NCBI RefSeq assembly: GCF_022751215.1 | Contig: NZ_JAICDG010000004.1 | Coordinates: 496,001-560,000 of the forward strand | Length of the DNA stretch: 64,000 bases | Reading direction: 5' to 3' | From: Actinomadura terrae | GTDB taxonomy: Bacteria > Actinomycetota > Actinomycetes > Streptosporangiales > Streptosporangiaceae | Part shown: positions 16,630 through 24,966 of the stretch, piece by piece | How the letters are laid out: each line of letters starts with the position of its first letter | Position numbering within the stretch: the stretch's first letter is position 1 | The notes under the pieces: model-generated | Told to the model about the DNA's origin: nothing | The model's input: only the letters and a program-made list of their open reading frames with translations | The model's database searches: none | Translations under genes and position numbers: made by a program

Positions 16630-16665
16630 GACCAGCACGGGACTCAAACCCTACATGTAGGTGAG
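16618..16665 (-). other. Possible tRNA 3'-end remnant
   Basis: On the minus strand the string GGGTTTGAGTCCC (16639-16651) looks like a tRNA T-arm and is followed by an acceptor-like tail and a hairpin. No cognate 5' half is seen, so this is at most a degenerate fragment, such as an old integration site. Confidence 0.25.
16650..16661. promoter_or_regulatory. Perfect palindrome CCTACATGTAGG upstream of the copper locus
   Basis: A 12-bp perfect palindrome about 95 bp before the membrane-protein start. A longer pair, CCAGATGT (16682-16689) and ACATCTGG (16725-16732), follows. It might serve a metal sensor, but it does not match a motif I can name. Confidence 0.3.
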
Positions 16666-16756
16666 TGCTCTTGGGCAGGCCCCAGATGTTGGGCGTGTCG
16701 GTGTTTCTTCCAAAGGGCGCCTCCACATCTGGCGCCGCGGGTGGGACGATGGGTCG

Positions 16757-17329
16757 GTGCTCCCGCAACCACTGTTCCGCACGGCGCGCTCGACGGTGTT
16801 CGCCACCGTCTGCGTGGCGCTGGCGGCGGTCGGGCACGCGCTCGCCTCCCGGGACGCGGTTCCCGCGTGGGCGGTGCTGACCGGGTTCGGGGCCGTGCTG
16901 GGCGTGTCGCTCATGCTCGCCGGGCACGAGCGTTCGCTCGCGACGATCGTGGGCGGGCTCCTCGGCGGGCAGTTCGCGCTGCACACGCTGTTCTCCGCCG
17001 CGACCGAGCCGATGATCCACCACGCGTCCGACGCGGGGCATCCGGCGGCGCGGGGGTCGGGCGTATCGATGACGCTCGCGCATGTCGCCGCCGCCGTCCT
17101 CGCGGCGCTGTGGTTGCGGCGGGGCGAGCGGGCGGCGTGGGCGCTGGCGCGGCGGCTGGCGGAGCGGCCCGTCCGGCTGCCGGTGCCGATCGTGGTCGAA
17201 CCGGTCGCGGCCGTCGCGCGTATCCAGGTGGTGGCGGCGGACGCCGTCGTGGTGGTCGGGGAGGTGCTGCGGCACCAGGTCGTCCGGCGCGGGCCGCCGG
17301 GCCGTTCGAGGGCGCTCGGCTCGGGCTGA
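16757..17329 (+). CDS. Membrane protein of the copper locus
   Basis: About 190 aa with four hydrophobic segments (STVFATVCVALAAVGHALA, VLTGFGAVLGVSLMLAG, ATIVGGLLGGQFALHTLF, MTLAHVAAAVLAALWL) and a His/Met-containing loop EPMIHHASDAGHP. The family is not named with confidence, but such proteins commonly precede YcnI and CopC genes in actinomycetes, as here, so a role in copper handling at the membrane is inferred. GTG at 16757 was chosen because the hydrophobic region begins soon after; a start at 16661 would add a non-membrane leader overlapping the palindrome. The YcnI gene begins 67 bp downstream. Confidence 0.7.
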   Translation: MLPQPLFRTARSTVFATVCVALAAVGHALASRDAVPAWAVLTGFGAVLGVSLMLAGHERSLATIVGGLLGGQFALHTLFSAATEPMIHHASDAGHPAARGSGVSMTLAHVAAAVLAALWLRRGERAAWALARRLAERPVRLPVPIVVEPVAAVARIQVVAADAVVVVGEVLRHQVVRRGPPGRSRALGSG

Positions 17330-17396
17330 GCGCCGCACGCCACCGGACGCGGCGCGCGTCCGGCTCTTTCACCTGCGTCTCGAACGGAAATTCGCC

Positions 17397-18113
17397 ATGT
17401 CTGCTAGTTCAGCTCGCCGCCTTTCGACGGTCGGGGCCCTGGCCGCGCTGTCGGTCATCGGGCTCGCCACCGCCGCGTCCGCCCATGTCACGGTCAACCC
17501 CGGGACCGCCGAGCAGGGCGGGTTCACCAAGGTCTCCTTCCGGGTGCCGAACGAGCGCGACGACGCCTCGACCACCAAGGTCCAGGTGGACCTGCCGACC
17601 GACACGCCGGTCGCGTTCGTCTCGGTCCGGCCCGTCCCCGGCTGGACGGTGAAGGTGGAGAAGGCCAAGCTCAAGACCCCCGTTGAGGCGGAGGGGTCCA
17701 AGCTCACCGAGGCCGTCTCGCGGATCACCTGGAGCGGCGGCAAGATCGACGCGGGGCAGTTCGAGGAGTTCGACGTGTCGATGGGCCCGCTGCCCTCGAA
17801 CGCGACCCGGATGCTGTTCAAGGCGACGCAGACCTACTCCGGCGGCGAGGTCGTCAAGTGGGACCAGGACCCGGGCAACGGGCAGAACGAGCCCGAGCAC
17901 CCGGCGCCGGAGTTGAAGCTGACGCCCAAGGGCGCCGCGCAGGCCGCCGCGACGGGGCCGACCGCGCAGGTGAAGCCCGCCGCCGAGTCCTCCGCCAAGG
18001 AGGACGCGAGCGACGGCACCGCGCGGGTGCTCGGCGGTGTCGGCATCGCGGTCGGCGTGATCGGGCTCGGCATCGGCGGGTACGGGCTGTCCCGCGCGCG
18101 GAGCCGGGCGTGA
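17397..18113 (+). CDS. YcnI-like DUF1775 copper-binding protein
   Basis: A 238-aa exported protein. Seen: signal peptide (residues 1-30, cleaved near TAASA-HVTVNPG), a DUF1775 domain with mature N-terminal His and the typical VTVNPGTAEQGGFTKVSFRVPNE start, a W-containing WSGGKI segment, then a low-complexity linker and a C-terminal membrane helix (VLGGVGIAVGVIGLGIGGYGL). Bacillus YcnI binds copper through its N-terminal His; here the protein would be anchored outside the membrane. Its stop overlaps the CopC start as GTGA, so the two are translated together. ATG at 17397 is the natural signal-peptide start. Confidence 0.9.
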   Translation: MSASSARRLSTVGALAALSVIGLATAASAHVTVNPGTAEQGGFTKVSFRVPNERDDASTTKVQVDLPTDTPVAFVSVRPVPGWTVKVEKAKLKTPVEAEGSKLTEAVSRITWSGGKIDAGQFEEFDVSMGPLPSNATRMLFKATQTYSGGEVVKWDQDPGNGQNEPEHPAPELKLTPKGAAQAAATGPTAQVKPAAESSAKEDASDGTARVLGGVGIAVGVIGLGIGGYGLSRARSRA

Positions 18114-18619
18114 TCGCGAGGTTCGCGGCGGCGGTGGCGGCCGCCGGGCTGGTGACGGCGCTCGGCACCGCCCCGGCGGCGGCGCACACGACGCTGAAGT
18201 CGGCGACCCCGGCGCCGAACTCCACCGGGGCCGCACCGTCCAAAATCGTCCTGACCTATGCCGATCCGGTGATGGTGCCGCAGATCGTGCTGACCGACGG
18301 CGCGGGCAAGCGGCACGCGGCGGGCAAGGCGGAGGCCGTCGACAACACGGTCACCGTGCCGGTCACCGAGAGCCTGCCGGGCGGGCGGTACACGGTCGGG
18401 TGGCGCGTCGTCGCCACGGACGGCCACCCGGTCACGGGCACCTACCGGTTCACGGTGCAGGGCGCGGGCGGCACCGGTTCGGGCGGCGCGGTCGCCTCGG
18501 CGGAACCCGAGAAGGACGACTCGGGCGGCTCGTCCGGCTGGCTGTGGATCGGGCTGGGCGCGCTGCTGGTCGCGCTCGCGGGCGGCGGTATCGCCTGGGC
18601 CAGGCGCGCGAAGGGATGA
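18110..18619 (+). CDS. copC: CopC-domain copper-binding protein
   Basis: A 169-aa secreted or membrane-anchored copper carrier. Seen: signal peptide ending APAAA, a mature N-terminus HTTLKSATPAPNS giving the N-terminal His of the Cu(II) site, the WRVVATDGHPVTGTYRFTV motif with the conserved Asp-Gly-His, a Gly/Ser linker and a C-terminal helix SGWLWIGLGALLVALAGGGIAW. A separate CopD membrane domain is absent. The GTG start overlaps the YcnI stop by 4 bp. With YcnI it would deliver or buffer copper at the cell surface. Confidence 0.9.
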   Translation: MIARFAAAVAAAGLVTALGTAPAAAHTTLKSATPAPNSTGAAPSKIVLTYADPVMVPQIVLTDGAGKRHAAGKAEAVDNTVTVPVTESLPGGRYTVGWRVVATDGHPVTGTYRFTVQGAGGTGSGGAVASAEPEKDDSGGSSGWLWIGLGALLVALAGGGIAWARRAKG

Positions 18620-18707
18620 TCCGACCCGGGCCTCCGGTCGGGTGATTACAACGTTACGTCCATTACGCGGTACGTTGGTCACCCGACCGGATGCCAGGGA
18701 GCCCCCG

Positions 18708-19475
18708 ATGATCGTCGAGTACGTCCGCTACCGGATCGCCCCTGGACAGGCCGAGGCGTTCGAGGCCGCCTACGCCGAGGCCGCGGTCTCGCTGTCGGCC
18801 GCGCCGCAGTGCGTGGACTACGAGCTGTCGCGGTGCGTCGAGGAGCCGGAGTCCTATGTCCTGCGCATCGGCTGGACGTCCGCCGAGGACCACATGGAGG
18901 GGTTCCGCGGCGGCGAGCACTTCCCCGCGTTCTTCGCCGCGATCAAGCCCTATGTGAAGCGGATCGAGGAGATGCGGCACTACGAGCCGACGGGCGTGCG
19001 CGGCACCGGCTCGTCCGTTCCGACCCTGTACGAGTGGGCCGGCGGCGCCGAGGCGTTCGAGCGGCTCACCGAGGTCTTCTACGCGCAGGTAATGAAGGAC
19101 GACGTGATCGGCCCGCTGTTCGCCCACATGGACCCCGGGCATCCGCACTACGTCGCGCTGTGGCTGGCCGAGGTCTTCCGCGGCCCCGAGCGCTACAGCG
19201 GTGAGCGCGGCGGCTACAACCACATGGTCCGCCAGCACCTCGGCCGGGCGATCACCGAGCCGCAGCGGCGGCGCTGGGTGAGCCTGCTCATGGACGCGGC
19301 GGACGCCGTCGGCCTGCCCACCGACCCCGAGTTCCGCGCCGCGTTCACCGGCTACATCGAGTGGGGGACGCGGATCGCGGTCGAGAACTCCCAGCCCGAC
19401 GCGAAGCCGCCGCTGCACGCGCCGATGCCGCACTGGGGCTGGGGCGTGGCTCCGCCCTATGTCCCCGGGTCATGA
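18708..19475 (+). CDS. ABM domain fused to group II truncated haemoglobin
   Basis: A 255-aa two-domain protein. Residues 1-95 form an antibiotic biosynthesis monooxygenase (ABM) ferredoxin-like fold (IVEYVRYRIAPGQAEAFEAAY, CVDYELSRCVEEPESYVLRIGW). Residues about 108-230 are a truncated globin: LYEWAGGAEAFERLTEVFYAQV, the proximal His in HMVRQHLG, and the Trp of RRRWVSLLMDAAD at the G8 position typical of group II/O. Such ABM-globin chimeras are known from Streptomyces. The globin could provide oxygen or peroxide chemistry, or sense redox state. A C-terminal Pro/Trp-rich tail is unusual. The gene stands alone after the copper genes. Confidence 0.9.
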   Translation: MIVEYVRYRIAPGQAEAFEAAYAEAAVSLSAAPQCVDYELSRCVEEPESYVLRIGWTSAEDHMEGFRGGEHFPAFFAAIKPYVKRIEEMRHYEPTGVRGTGSSVPTLYEWAGGAEAFERLTEVFYAQVMKDDVIGPLFAHMDPGHPHYVALWLAEVFRGPERYSGERGGYNHMVRQHLGRAITEPQRRRWVSLLMDAADAVGLPTDPEFRAAFTGYIEWGTRIAVENSQPDAKPPLHAPMPHWGWGVAPPYVPGS

Positions 19476-19616
19476 CATAGTTCCCTTGTCGCTGTTCGCT
19501 CCTGGGACGAGGGGGGTTGATGAATATGGCCCGCGCCGGGCTTCGTCGCCATGCCCTTGTCCGGGTCGCGCGGGACTGAGCGCGGCCCGGTCGTCCCGAA
19601 CGACCAGGAGCTTCGC

Positions 19617-20165
19617 TTGTCCGTTTCAGACCAGCCCTTTCCGGGCCTGAGCACCATCGAACTGACCACCGACCGGCTCGCGCTGCGCGCGTGGACGCGG
19701 GCCGAGGTCTCCGCCGTCACCGGCGGCGGCCGCCTCGCCCACCGTGCCGACAACCACTGTGCCGACAACCACTGGGCTGCCAACCACTGGGCCGACGACT
19801 TCCCCGCCGACGGCGACCGCGTCATCGCGGAACTCGTCGCCGGGACGCCGTCCGCCCTCGGCGAGTACGGCCAGCGCCAGATCGTCGAACGCGCGACCGG
19901 CCTCGTCGTCGGCTCCGCCGGGCTCTTCTGGCCGCCCGCCGGAGGGGCCGTCGAGTTCGGGTACGGCGTGGTCCCGTCCCGGCGCGGACGCGGATACGCC
20001 ACCGAGGCGGCCCGCGCCCTCGTCGCGTTCGCGCTGACCGCGCCCGGCGTGGACAGGGTCACGGCGTCGGCCGAGACGTCCAACCCGGCGTCGATCCGCG
20101 TGCTGGAGAACGCGGGCCTCCGCCGCGTCGACGGGAACGCGGAGATCGTCCGATACACCACCTGA
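19617..20165 (+). CDS. GNAT-family N-acetyltransferase
   Basis: A 182-aa acetyl-CoA-dependent acetyltransferase of the RimJ/RimL-like type. Seen: N-terminal LTTDRLALRAWT, the acetyl-CoA loop VVPSRRGRGYATEAARALV (R/Q-x-x-G-x-G/A) and the ASAETSNPASIRVLENAGL motif. TTG at 19617 was chosen for its AGGAG 6 bp upstream; a longer frame to 19551 has no such site. Odd: residues 44-58 are three copies of a pentapeptide (A-D/A-N-H-C/W) from a 15-bp repeat placed before the W-A-D-D-F element. Substrate unknown. A strong hairpin follows the gene. Confidence 0.88.
   Translation: MSVSDQPFPGLSTIELTTDRLALRAWTRAEVSAVTGGGRLAHRADNHCADNHWAANHWADDFPADGDRVIAELVAGTPSALGEYGQRQIVERATGLVVGSAGLFWPPAGGAVEFGYGVVPSRRGRGYATEAARALVAFALTAPGVDRVTASAETSNPASIRVLENAGLRRVDGNAEIVRYTT
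19746..19790. repeat. In-frame 15-bp tandem repeat (3 units) in the GNAT gene
   Basis: Units at 19746-19760, 19761-19775 and 19776-19790, coding ADNHC, ADNHW and AANHW. Frame is preserved. Confidence 0.85.
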
Positions 20166-20171
20166 CCGCCC

Positions 20172-20198
20172 GGCCCCGGCGCGGTCCGCGCCGGGGCC
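20172..20198 (+). terminator. Hairpin terminator after the GNAT gene
   Basis: Perfect 13-bp arms GGCCCCGGCGCGG / CCGCGCCGGGGCC around a single T (effective loop 3-5 nt), 6 bp after the stop codon. Confidence 0.8.
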
Positions 20199-20240
20199 CT
20201 CACCCGGGTTGCCGCTGGTCAACATGGGTATCGGCTCGCC

Positions 20241-21065
20241 ATGGGCTATGTCAGGACACGTGACGGTGAAGAGATCTTCTACAAGGACTGGGGGACGGGC
20301 CGCCCGGTGGTGTTCATCCACGGGTGGCCACTGAATTCCGACGCCTGGTACGACCAGCTGCGGCACGTCGCCGCCAACGGCTTTCGCGGCGTCGCCCACG
20401 ACCGGCGGGGGCACGGGCAGTCCAGCCATCCGTGGGACGGCTACGACTTCGACACGTTCGCAGGCGACCTCAACGACCTGCTCGAAACCCTCGACCTCCG
20501 GGACGTCACGCTCGTCGGCCACTCGATGGGCGGCGGCGAACTCGCCCGGTACGTCGGACGCTACGGGACCGGCCGCGTCCGCCAGACGGTGCTGCTGTCG
20601 GCGATCACGCCGCTGATGCTCCAGGGGCCGGACAACCCCGAGGGCGTCCCCGCGCAGGCGTTCGAGGACATCAAGAACGGCCTCCTCAAGGAGCGCTCGC
20701 AATACTGGCGAGACGCCTCAGAGCCGTTCTTCAGCGCGGGGCCCGGCAGCAAGGCGACGCAGGGCAACCGTGACGCTTTCTGGTTCATGGCCATGCACGA
20801 GAACCTCCAGGCGGGTCTCAAGTGCGTGGACGCCTTCGCGCGGACCGATTTCCATGCCGATCTGCGCAAGTTCGACGTCCCGACGCTGGTGGTGCATGGC
20901 GACGACGACCGGATCGTCCCGCTGGAGGCCACCGGCCGCAAGGCGGCGGCGCTGATTCCCGGCGCGATCCTCAAGGTGTACGAGGGCGGTTCCCACGGAA
21001 TCGGGATGGTCCCCGGCGACAAGGAGCGGTTCAACTCCGACCTGCTGGAGTTCATCAAGAGCTGA
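20241..21065 (+). CDS. Alpha/beta hydrolase, non-haem chloroperoxidase-like
   Basis: A 274-aa alpha/beta-hydrolase. Seen: oxyanion-hole segment VVFIHGWPLNSDAW, DRRGHGQSS, nucleophile elbow GHSMGG with Ser at about residue 97, catalytic Asp in VVHGDDDRIVP and catalytic His in YEGGSHGIGMV. The sequence is close to cofactor-free haloperoxidases/esterases, which form peracids or hydrolyse esters. No signal peptide; cytoplasmic. It is monocistronic, bounded by hairpins on both sides. Confidence 0.93.
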   Translation: MGYVRTRDGEEIFYKDWGTGRPVVFIHGWPLNSDAWYDQLRHVAANGFRGVAHDRRGHGQSSHPWDGYDFDTFAGDLNDLLETLDLRDVTLVGHSMGGGELARYVGRYGTGRVRQTVLLSAITPLMLQGPDNPEGVPAQAFEDIKNGLLKERSQYWRDASEPFFSAGPGSKATQGNRDAFWFMAMHENLQAGLKCVDAFARTDFHADLRKFDVPTLVVHGDDDRIVPLEATGRKAAALIPGAILKVYEGGSHGIGMVPGDKERFNSDLLEFIKS

Positions 21066-21070
21066 CGCCG

Positions 21071-21103
21071 CCGGGCCGACGGGACGGGTTCCCGTCGGCC
21101 CGG
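21071..21103. terminator. Bidirectional hairpin terminator
   Basis: Perfect 14-bp stem CCGGGCCGACGGGA / TCCCGTCGGCCCGG with a 5-nt loop, between the convergent hydrolase and peptidase genes. Confidence 0.8.
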
Positions 21104-21113
21104 GGCGACGAGG

Positions 21114-22613
21114 TCAGGCGGCGGTCCGCACCTGAACGGGCGGGATCTTCGCCAGGCACGCCGTGTCGCCGACCCTCAGGTCGCGGAGGAAGGCGGACTC
21201 GATACCGGCGACACAGCCGCTGCCCTCCTTCTCGGCGACGTGGCCGGTGTTCGGCACCTCCAGAACGGACGCGCGGCGGAACTGCCGCGCGGCGAGCCGT
21301 CCCTCCTCGGTGGGCGTGTTGGGGTCCAGCTCACCCGACACGACCAGCACCGGGACATCGGGCATCGGGCCGTGCGCGGGTCCGGCGGCCTGGTGACCCG
21401 GCCAGCGGACGCAGGTGTTGCCCCGGTCCTCGATCGCGCTCGTCCAGGCCGTCTTGCCGAACGGCCAGAACTCCTCGTCGGGCAGGGCGGCGCGTCCGGC
21501 CGCGTACTGCCGGAGGCGTGTCTTGACCGGCGCGGCACGGTCCCACAGCGTCGGGTAGTCGTTGCACATCACGGCCATGGCCTGCGCCGGGTTGAACGGC
21601 TGCTCCTCCTCACCCGAGCCGCCCGGCGCGGACGACCCGCTCATCGGCCCGACCTGCCGGGCGGCCTCGACCAGCGGGCCGGTGTCGCCGCGCAACGCCG
21701 TCCTGACCACGTACGGGACGTTTCCGATCGACTCGGACGAGCCCTCCGTCGCGCCGTTGTAGACGATCGAGGCGAGCGCGGTGCCGTCGACGACCCGCTT
21801 CACGCCGTCCAGCGTCGTGTAGGGGATCGGACGCTTGCCCAGCCGGTCCGAGAGCCGGTCGAGGTCGCGCAGGACGGCCCGCCCGTCGCAGGCACCGCCG
21901 CTCCGGTCGCACAGCACGCCGATCGTGCGGCGCGCGGCGCGGACGTTGGGACGCGCCCACATGTCGAAGTCGATCGGATACGCGCTGGACAGCACGATCG
22001 ACCGCACGTTCTCCGGATGCCGCTGCGCGTAGACCGACATCAGGTAGGTGCCGTAGGACTCGCCGAGCAGGTCCAGCCGGTCGACGCCCAACTCGGCCCG
22101 GACGGCGTCGATGTCGTCGGCGATCTCGGCGGAGGTGTAGCCGCCGGCGCGCGCTCCGAGGGCCGTCCCGCAGCCGCCGACCGCGCGGACGAAGCCGTCC
22201 CGGGTCGCGGGCGGCACGTCGAACCCGCAGTCGAGCGCGTCGGAGCGGCCGACCCCGCGCGGCTCGACCAGCAGCAGGTCGTGGTCGCGCAGCAGGCCCC
22301 CGAAGCCCTCGGCGTACATCGCGGCGCGGGCGAAGGCGGAGTCGCCCGGCCCGCCCGGGTTGACGGTGAACATCCCCTTGGCCGGACGGGACGTGTCGCG
22401 ATGCCGGATCACCGCGTAGGCGACGTTCGTCCGTCCCATCTCGGGACGCGACCGCACCAGCGGCACCTGCAACGTTCCGCATTCGGCGCCCGGCACCGCG
22501 ACGCAGTCGTCGCGGACCCTCGCGTCGGCTGCCCCCGGCACGGCCACAACGCCGCCCACGACGACCGCGCAGACGGCCGCGGGCGCGCAGATCTTCCTCA
22601 AGATCTTCCTCAT
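21114..22613 (-). CDS. Secreted TAP-like alpha/beta hydrolase (tripeptidyl aminopeptidase type)
   Basis: A 499-aa exported serine hydrolase. Seen: signal peptide (MRKILRKICAPAAVCAVVV to about residue 34, cleaved near GAADA), NPGGPGDS oxyanion region, nucleophile elbow GESYGT (Ser about residue 190), catalytic Asp in GELDPNTP and His in NTGHV; C-terminal TAP-like domain. Streptomyces relatives are tripeptidyl aminopeptidases or proteases releasing peptides outside the cell; at least eight Cys suggest disulphides. The start at 22613 gives the signal peptide but has no clear ribosome site, so 22646 remains possible. It is divergent from the MMPL exporter. Confidence 0.88.
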   Translation of the reverse strand: MRKILRKICAPAAVCAVVVGGVVAVPGAADARVRDDCVAVPGAECGTLQVPLVRSRPEMGRTNVAYAVIRHRDTSRPAKGMFTVNPGGPGDSAFARAAMYAEGFGGLLRDHDLLLVEPRGVGRSDALDCGFDVPPATRDGFVRAVGGCGTALGARAGGYTSAEIADDIDAVRAELGVDRLDLLGESYGTYLMSVYAQRHPENVRSIVLSSAYPIDFDMWARPNVRAARRTIGVLCDRSGGACDGRAVLRDLDRLSDRLGKRPIPYTTLDGVKRVVDGTALASIVYNGATEGSSESIGNVPYVVRTALRGDTGPLVEAARQVGPMSGSSAPGGSGEEEQPFNPAQAMAVMCNDYPTLWDRAAPVKTRLRQYAAGRAALPDEEFWPFGKTAWTSAIEDRGNTCVRWPGHQAAGPAHGPMPDVPVLVVSGELDPNTPTEEGRLAARQFRRASVLEVPNTGHVAEKEGSGCVAGIESAFLRDLRVGDTACLAKIPPVQVRTAA

Positions 22614-22696
22614 CCCCCGATGGTCACCGCCGGACGGCCGGACGCGCATCGCCCGTCCCGGGTAGTCCGCGCCCGCTACCGCAGAGGGAGCCTTCA

Positions 22697-22740
22697 TTGA
22701 CAAAAAACGCTAGCGGACTAGTATTTGCTATCCAACTAGC
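22697..22740 (+). promoter_or_regulatory. Sigma-70-like promoter with overlapping quasi-palindrome, MMPL gene
   Basis: TTGACA (22697-22702), 16-bp spacer, TAGTAT (22719-22724). Outer arms GCTAG (22709-22713) and CTAGC (22736-22740) enclose GGACTAG and CTATCC, a quasi-palindrome covering the -10 box. The TetR gene downstream is the likely repressor. The stretch is AT-rich compared with its surroundings. Confidence 0.65.
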
Positions 22741-22757
22741 GACAAGGAGCGCCCATC

Positions 22758-24899
22758 ATGGCGGTGGCCCTCTCCCGGCTCGGCCGGTTCTGCTTCCGGC
22801 GGCACTGGACGGTGCTGATGGTCTGGCTGGCCCTCCTCGTGGCGGCGGGGCTCGGCGCCGCGACGCTGGCCGAGCCCGCGCCCGACACCTTCACCGTCCC
22901 GGGCACCGAAGCGCAGCGCGCGAACGACCTGATCAAGAGCCGCTTTCCGGACGCCGCGACCGGGGGCGCCACCGCGCGCGTCGTGTTCGCCGCGCCGGAC
23001 GGCCGCACGGTCACCGAGCCCCGCGCGCGGGCCGCCGTCGAGCGGGCCGTCGCGAAACTGAAGGCCGCCCCGCAGGTCGCCTCCGCCAGCGACCCCTACG
23101 CCCACCAGTCCGTGTCCAAGGACGGACGGATCGCGCTGGCGGAGGTCGGCTACCGCGTCCCGTCCACCGAAATGAAGTCCGCCGACCGCACCGCCCTACG
23201 CGCCGCAACCGCCCCTGCGACGGACGCGGGACTCCGCGTGGAGATGGGCGGCGACGCGGTGGCCCGCCCCGGGCAGGGCGCGGGCGAGCTGATCGGCGTC
23301 GCCGTGGCCGCGCTGGTGCTGATCGTCACGCTCGGCTCGCTGGTGGCCGCCGGGCTGCCGCTGCTGACGGCGGTGGTCGGGATCGGCATCGGGTTGTCGG
23401 CGATCGGCACCGCGTCCGCCTTCGTCGAGCTGACGTCCGACACCCAGTCGCTCGCGCTGATGCTCGGCCTCGCGGTCGCGATCGACTACGCGCTGTTCAT
23501 CATCTCCCGCTACCGCCACGAGGCCACGGCGACCGGGGCCGGGCGGACCCCGGAGGACGCGGCGGCGCACGCGGTCGGCACCGCCGGGTCCGCCGTCGTG
23601 TTCGCGGGCCTCACGGTGATCATCGCACTGGCCGGGCTCGCCGTCGTCGACATCCCCGTGCTCACCCAGATCGGCCTCGCCGCCGCCTTCACCGTGGCCG
23701 TCTCCGTCGCCGTGGCGCTCACGCTGCTGCCCGCCCTCCTCGCGATCGCGGGACGCCGGGCGCTGACGACCCGCACCAGGAGCCCGAAACAGACGAACGC
23801 GGGCCTCCGCTGGGGCCGCTTCGTCACCGCGCACCCGCTCCCGATCCTGCTGACAGGCGTCCTGGCGCTGCTCCTCGCGGCCGTCCCCGCGCTGGACCTG
23901 CGGCTCGGCTTCCCCGACGACGGCACCGCCCCGTCCGGGTCGACGCAGCGCGCCGCCTACGACCTGCTCGCCGACGGGTTCGGCCCCGGCTTCAACGGCC
24001 CGCTGACCCTGGTGGTCCAGGCCCCGCACGACACGGCGACGGCGGCGAAGCGGGTCGCCACGGATCTCGCGCGGCTGGACGGCGTCGCCCTGGCCGAACC
24101 GTCCGCCCTGAACAAGGGCGGTGACACGGCCCTGGTCGCCGTCGTCCCGAAGACCGGCCCGGCGGACGAGGCGACCGCCGACCTCATCACCACGATCCGC
24201 GACCGCGCCCGGGAGTCCCGCGAGGGAACCACGATCGCGGTCACCGGCCAGACCGCCCTCGACATCGACACCTCCGCCAAGCTCGCCGGCGCGCTCCTGC
24301 CCTACCTGGCGGTCGTCGTCGGCCTGGCGTTCCTGCTCCTGCTGATCGTGTTCCGCTCGCTGCTCGTGCCGCTCACCGCGACCGCCGGGTTCCTGCTCAG
24401 CGTCGCCGCGACGTTCGGCGCGGTCGTCGCGGTGTTCCAGTGGGGCTGGCTGGACGGCCCGCTCGGCGTCCAGGCGTCCGGGCTCATCGTCAACCTGCTG
24501 CCGGTCATGATGATCGGGATGGTATTCGGGCTCGCGATGGACTACCAGGTCTTCCTCGTCACCCGCATGCGCGAGGAGCACGTCGGCGGCGCCGAGCCCA
24601 CCGCGGCCGCCGTCACCGGCGTCGCGCACGGCGCGCGCGTCGTCACCGCCGCCGCGATCATCATGATCAGCGTGTTCTCGGGGTTCCTGCTGTCGGACAC
24701 CCCGATGGTCCAGTCGTTCGGCTTCGCGCTCGCCGCCGCCGTGTTCTTCGACGCGTTCGTCGTCCGGCTGACGATCGTGCCCGCCGTGATGGCGCTGCTC
24801 GGACGCGCGGGCTGGTGGCTCCCGACGCGGCTCGCCCGCGTCCTGCCCAGCGTGGACGTGGAGGGAGAGCGCCTGGCAGTAGGCTCCGAGGCGGGCTAG
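22758..24899 (+). CDS. MMPL-family RND-type exporter
   Basis: A 713-aa membrane transporter with the 12-helix two-repeat MMPL plan. Seen: first helix near residues 15-35, an external domain, a helix block from about 175 to 335 with the LAVAIDYALFIISRYRHE motif (essential Asp-Tyr pair), a second external domain and a C-terminal block with FGLAMDYQVFLVTRMREEH. MMPL proteins export lipids or drugs using the proton gradient. It is preceded by a well-formed promoter under a palindrome and followed by a TetR-family gene, so drug- or lipid-induced derepression is likely. AAGGAG lies 8 bp before the ATG. Confidence 0.93.
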   Translation: MAVALSRLGRFCFRRHWTVLMVWLALLVAAGLGAATLAEPAPDTFTVPGTEAQRANDLIKSRFPDAATGGATARVVFAAPDGRTVTEPRARAAVERAVAKLKAAPQVASASDPYAHQSVSKDGRIALAEVGYRVPSTEMKSADRTALRAATAPATDAGLRVEMGGDAVARPGQGAGELIGVAVAALVLIVTLGSLVAAGLPLLTAVVGIGIGLSAIGTASAFVELTSDTQSLALMLGLAVAIDYALFIISRYRHEATATGAGRTPEDAAAHAVGTAGSAVVFAGLTVIIALAGLAVVDIPVLTQIGLAAAFTVAVSVAVALTLLPALLAIAGRRALTTRTRSPKQTNAGLRWGRFVTAHPLPILLTGVLALLLAAVPALDLRLGFPDDGTAPSGSTQRAAYDLLADGFGPGFNGPLTLVVQAPHDTATAAKRVATDLARLDGVALAEPSALNKGGDTALVAVVPKTGPADEATADLITTIRDRARESREGTTIAVTGQTALDIDTSAKLAGALLPYLAVVVGLAFLLLLIVFRSLLVPLTATAGFLLSVAATFGAVVAVFQWGWLDGPLGVQASGLIVNLLPVMMIGMVFGLAMDYQVFLVTRMREEHVGGAEPTAAAVTGVAHGARVVTAAAIIMISVFSGFLLSDTPMVQSFGFALAAAVFFDAFVVRLTIVPAVMALLGRAGWWLPTRLARVLPSVDVEGERLAVGSEAG

Positions 24900-24966
24900 G
24901 AACGCGTGAGGGAACGCGTGAGGAAACGCGCGAGGAATCAGGGCGGAACAGGCGGAACAGGGCGGG
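24899..24966. repeat. Two short tandem repeats between the MMPL and TetR genes
   Basis: GGAACGCGTGAG occurs twice (24899-24910, 24911-24922) with a third variant at 24923-24934; then GGCGGAACA twice (24942-24950, 24951-24959) plus a partial copy. They fill the 67-bp gap up to the TetR start and supply purine-rich runs near the ribosome site. Confidence 0.8.
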
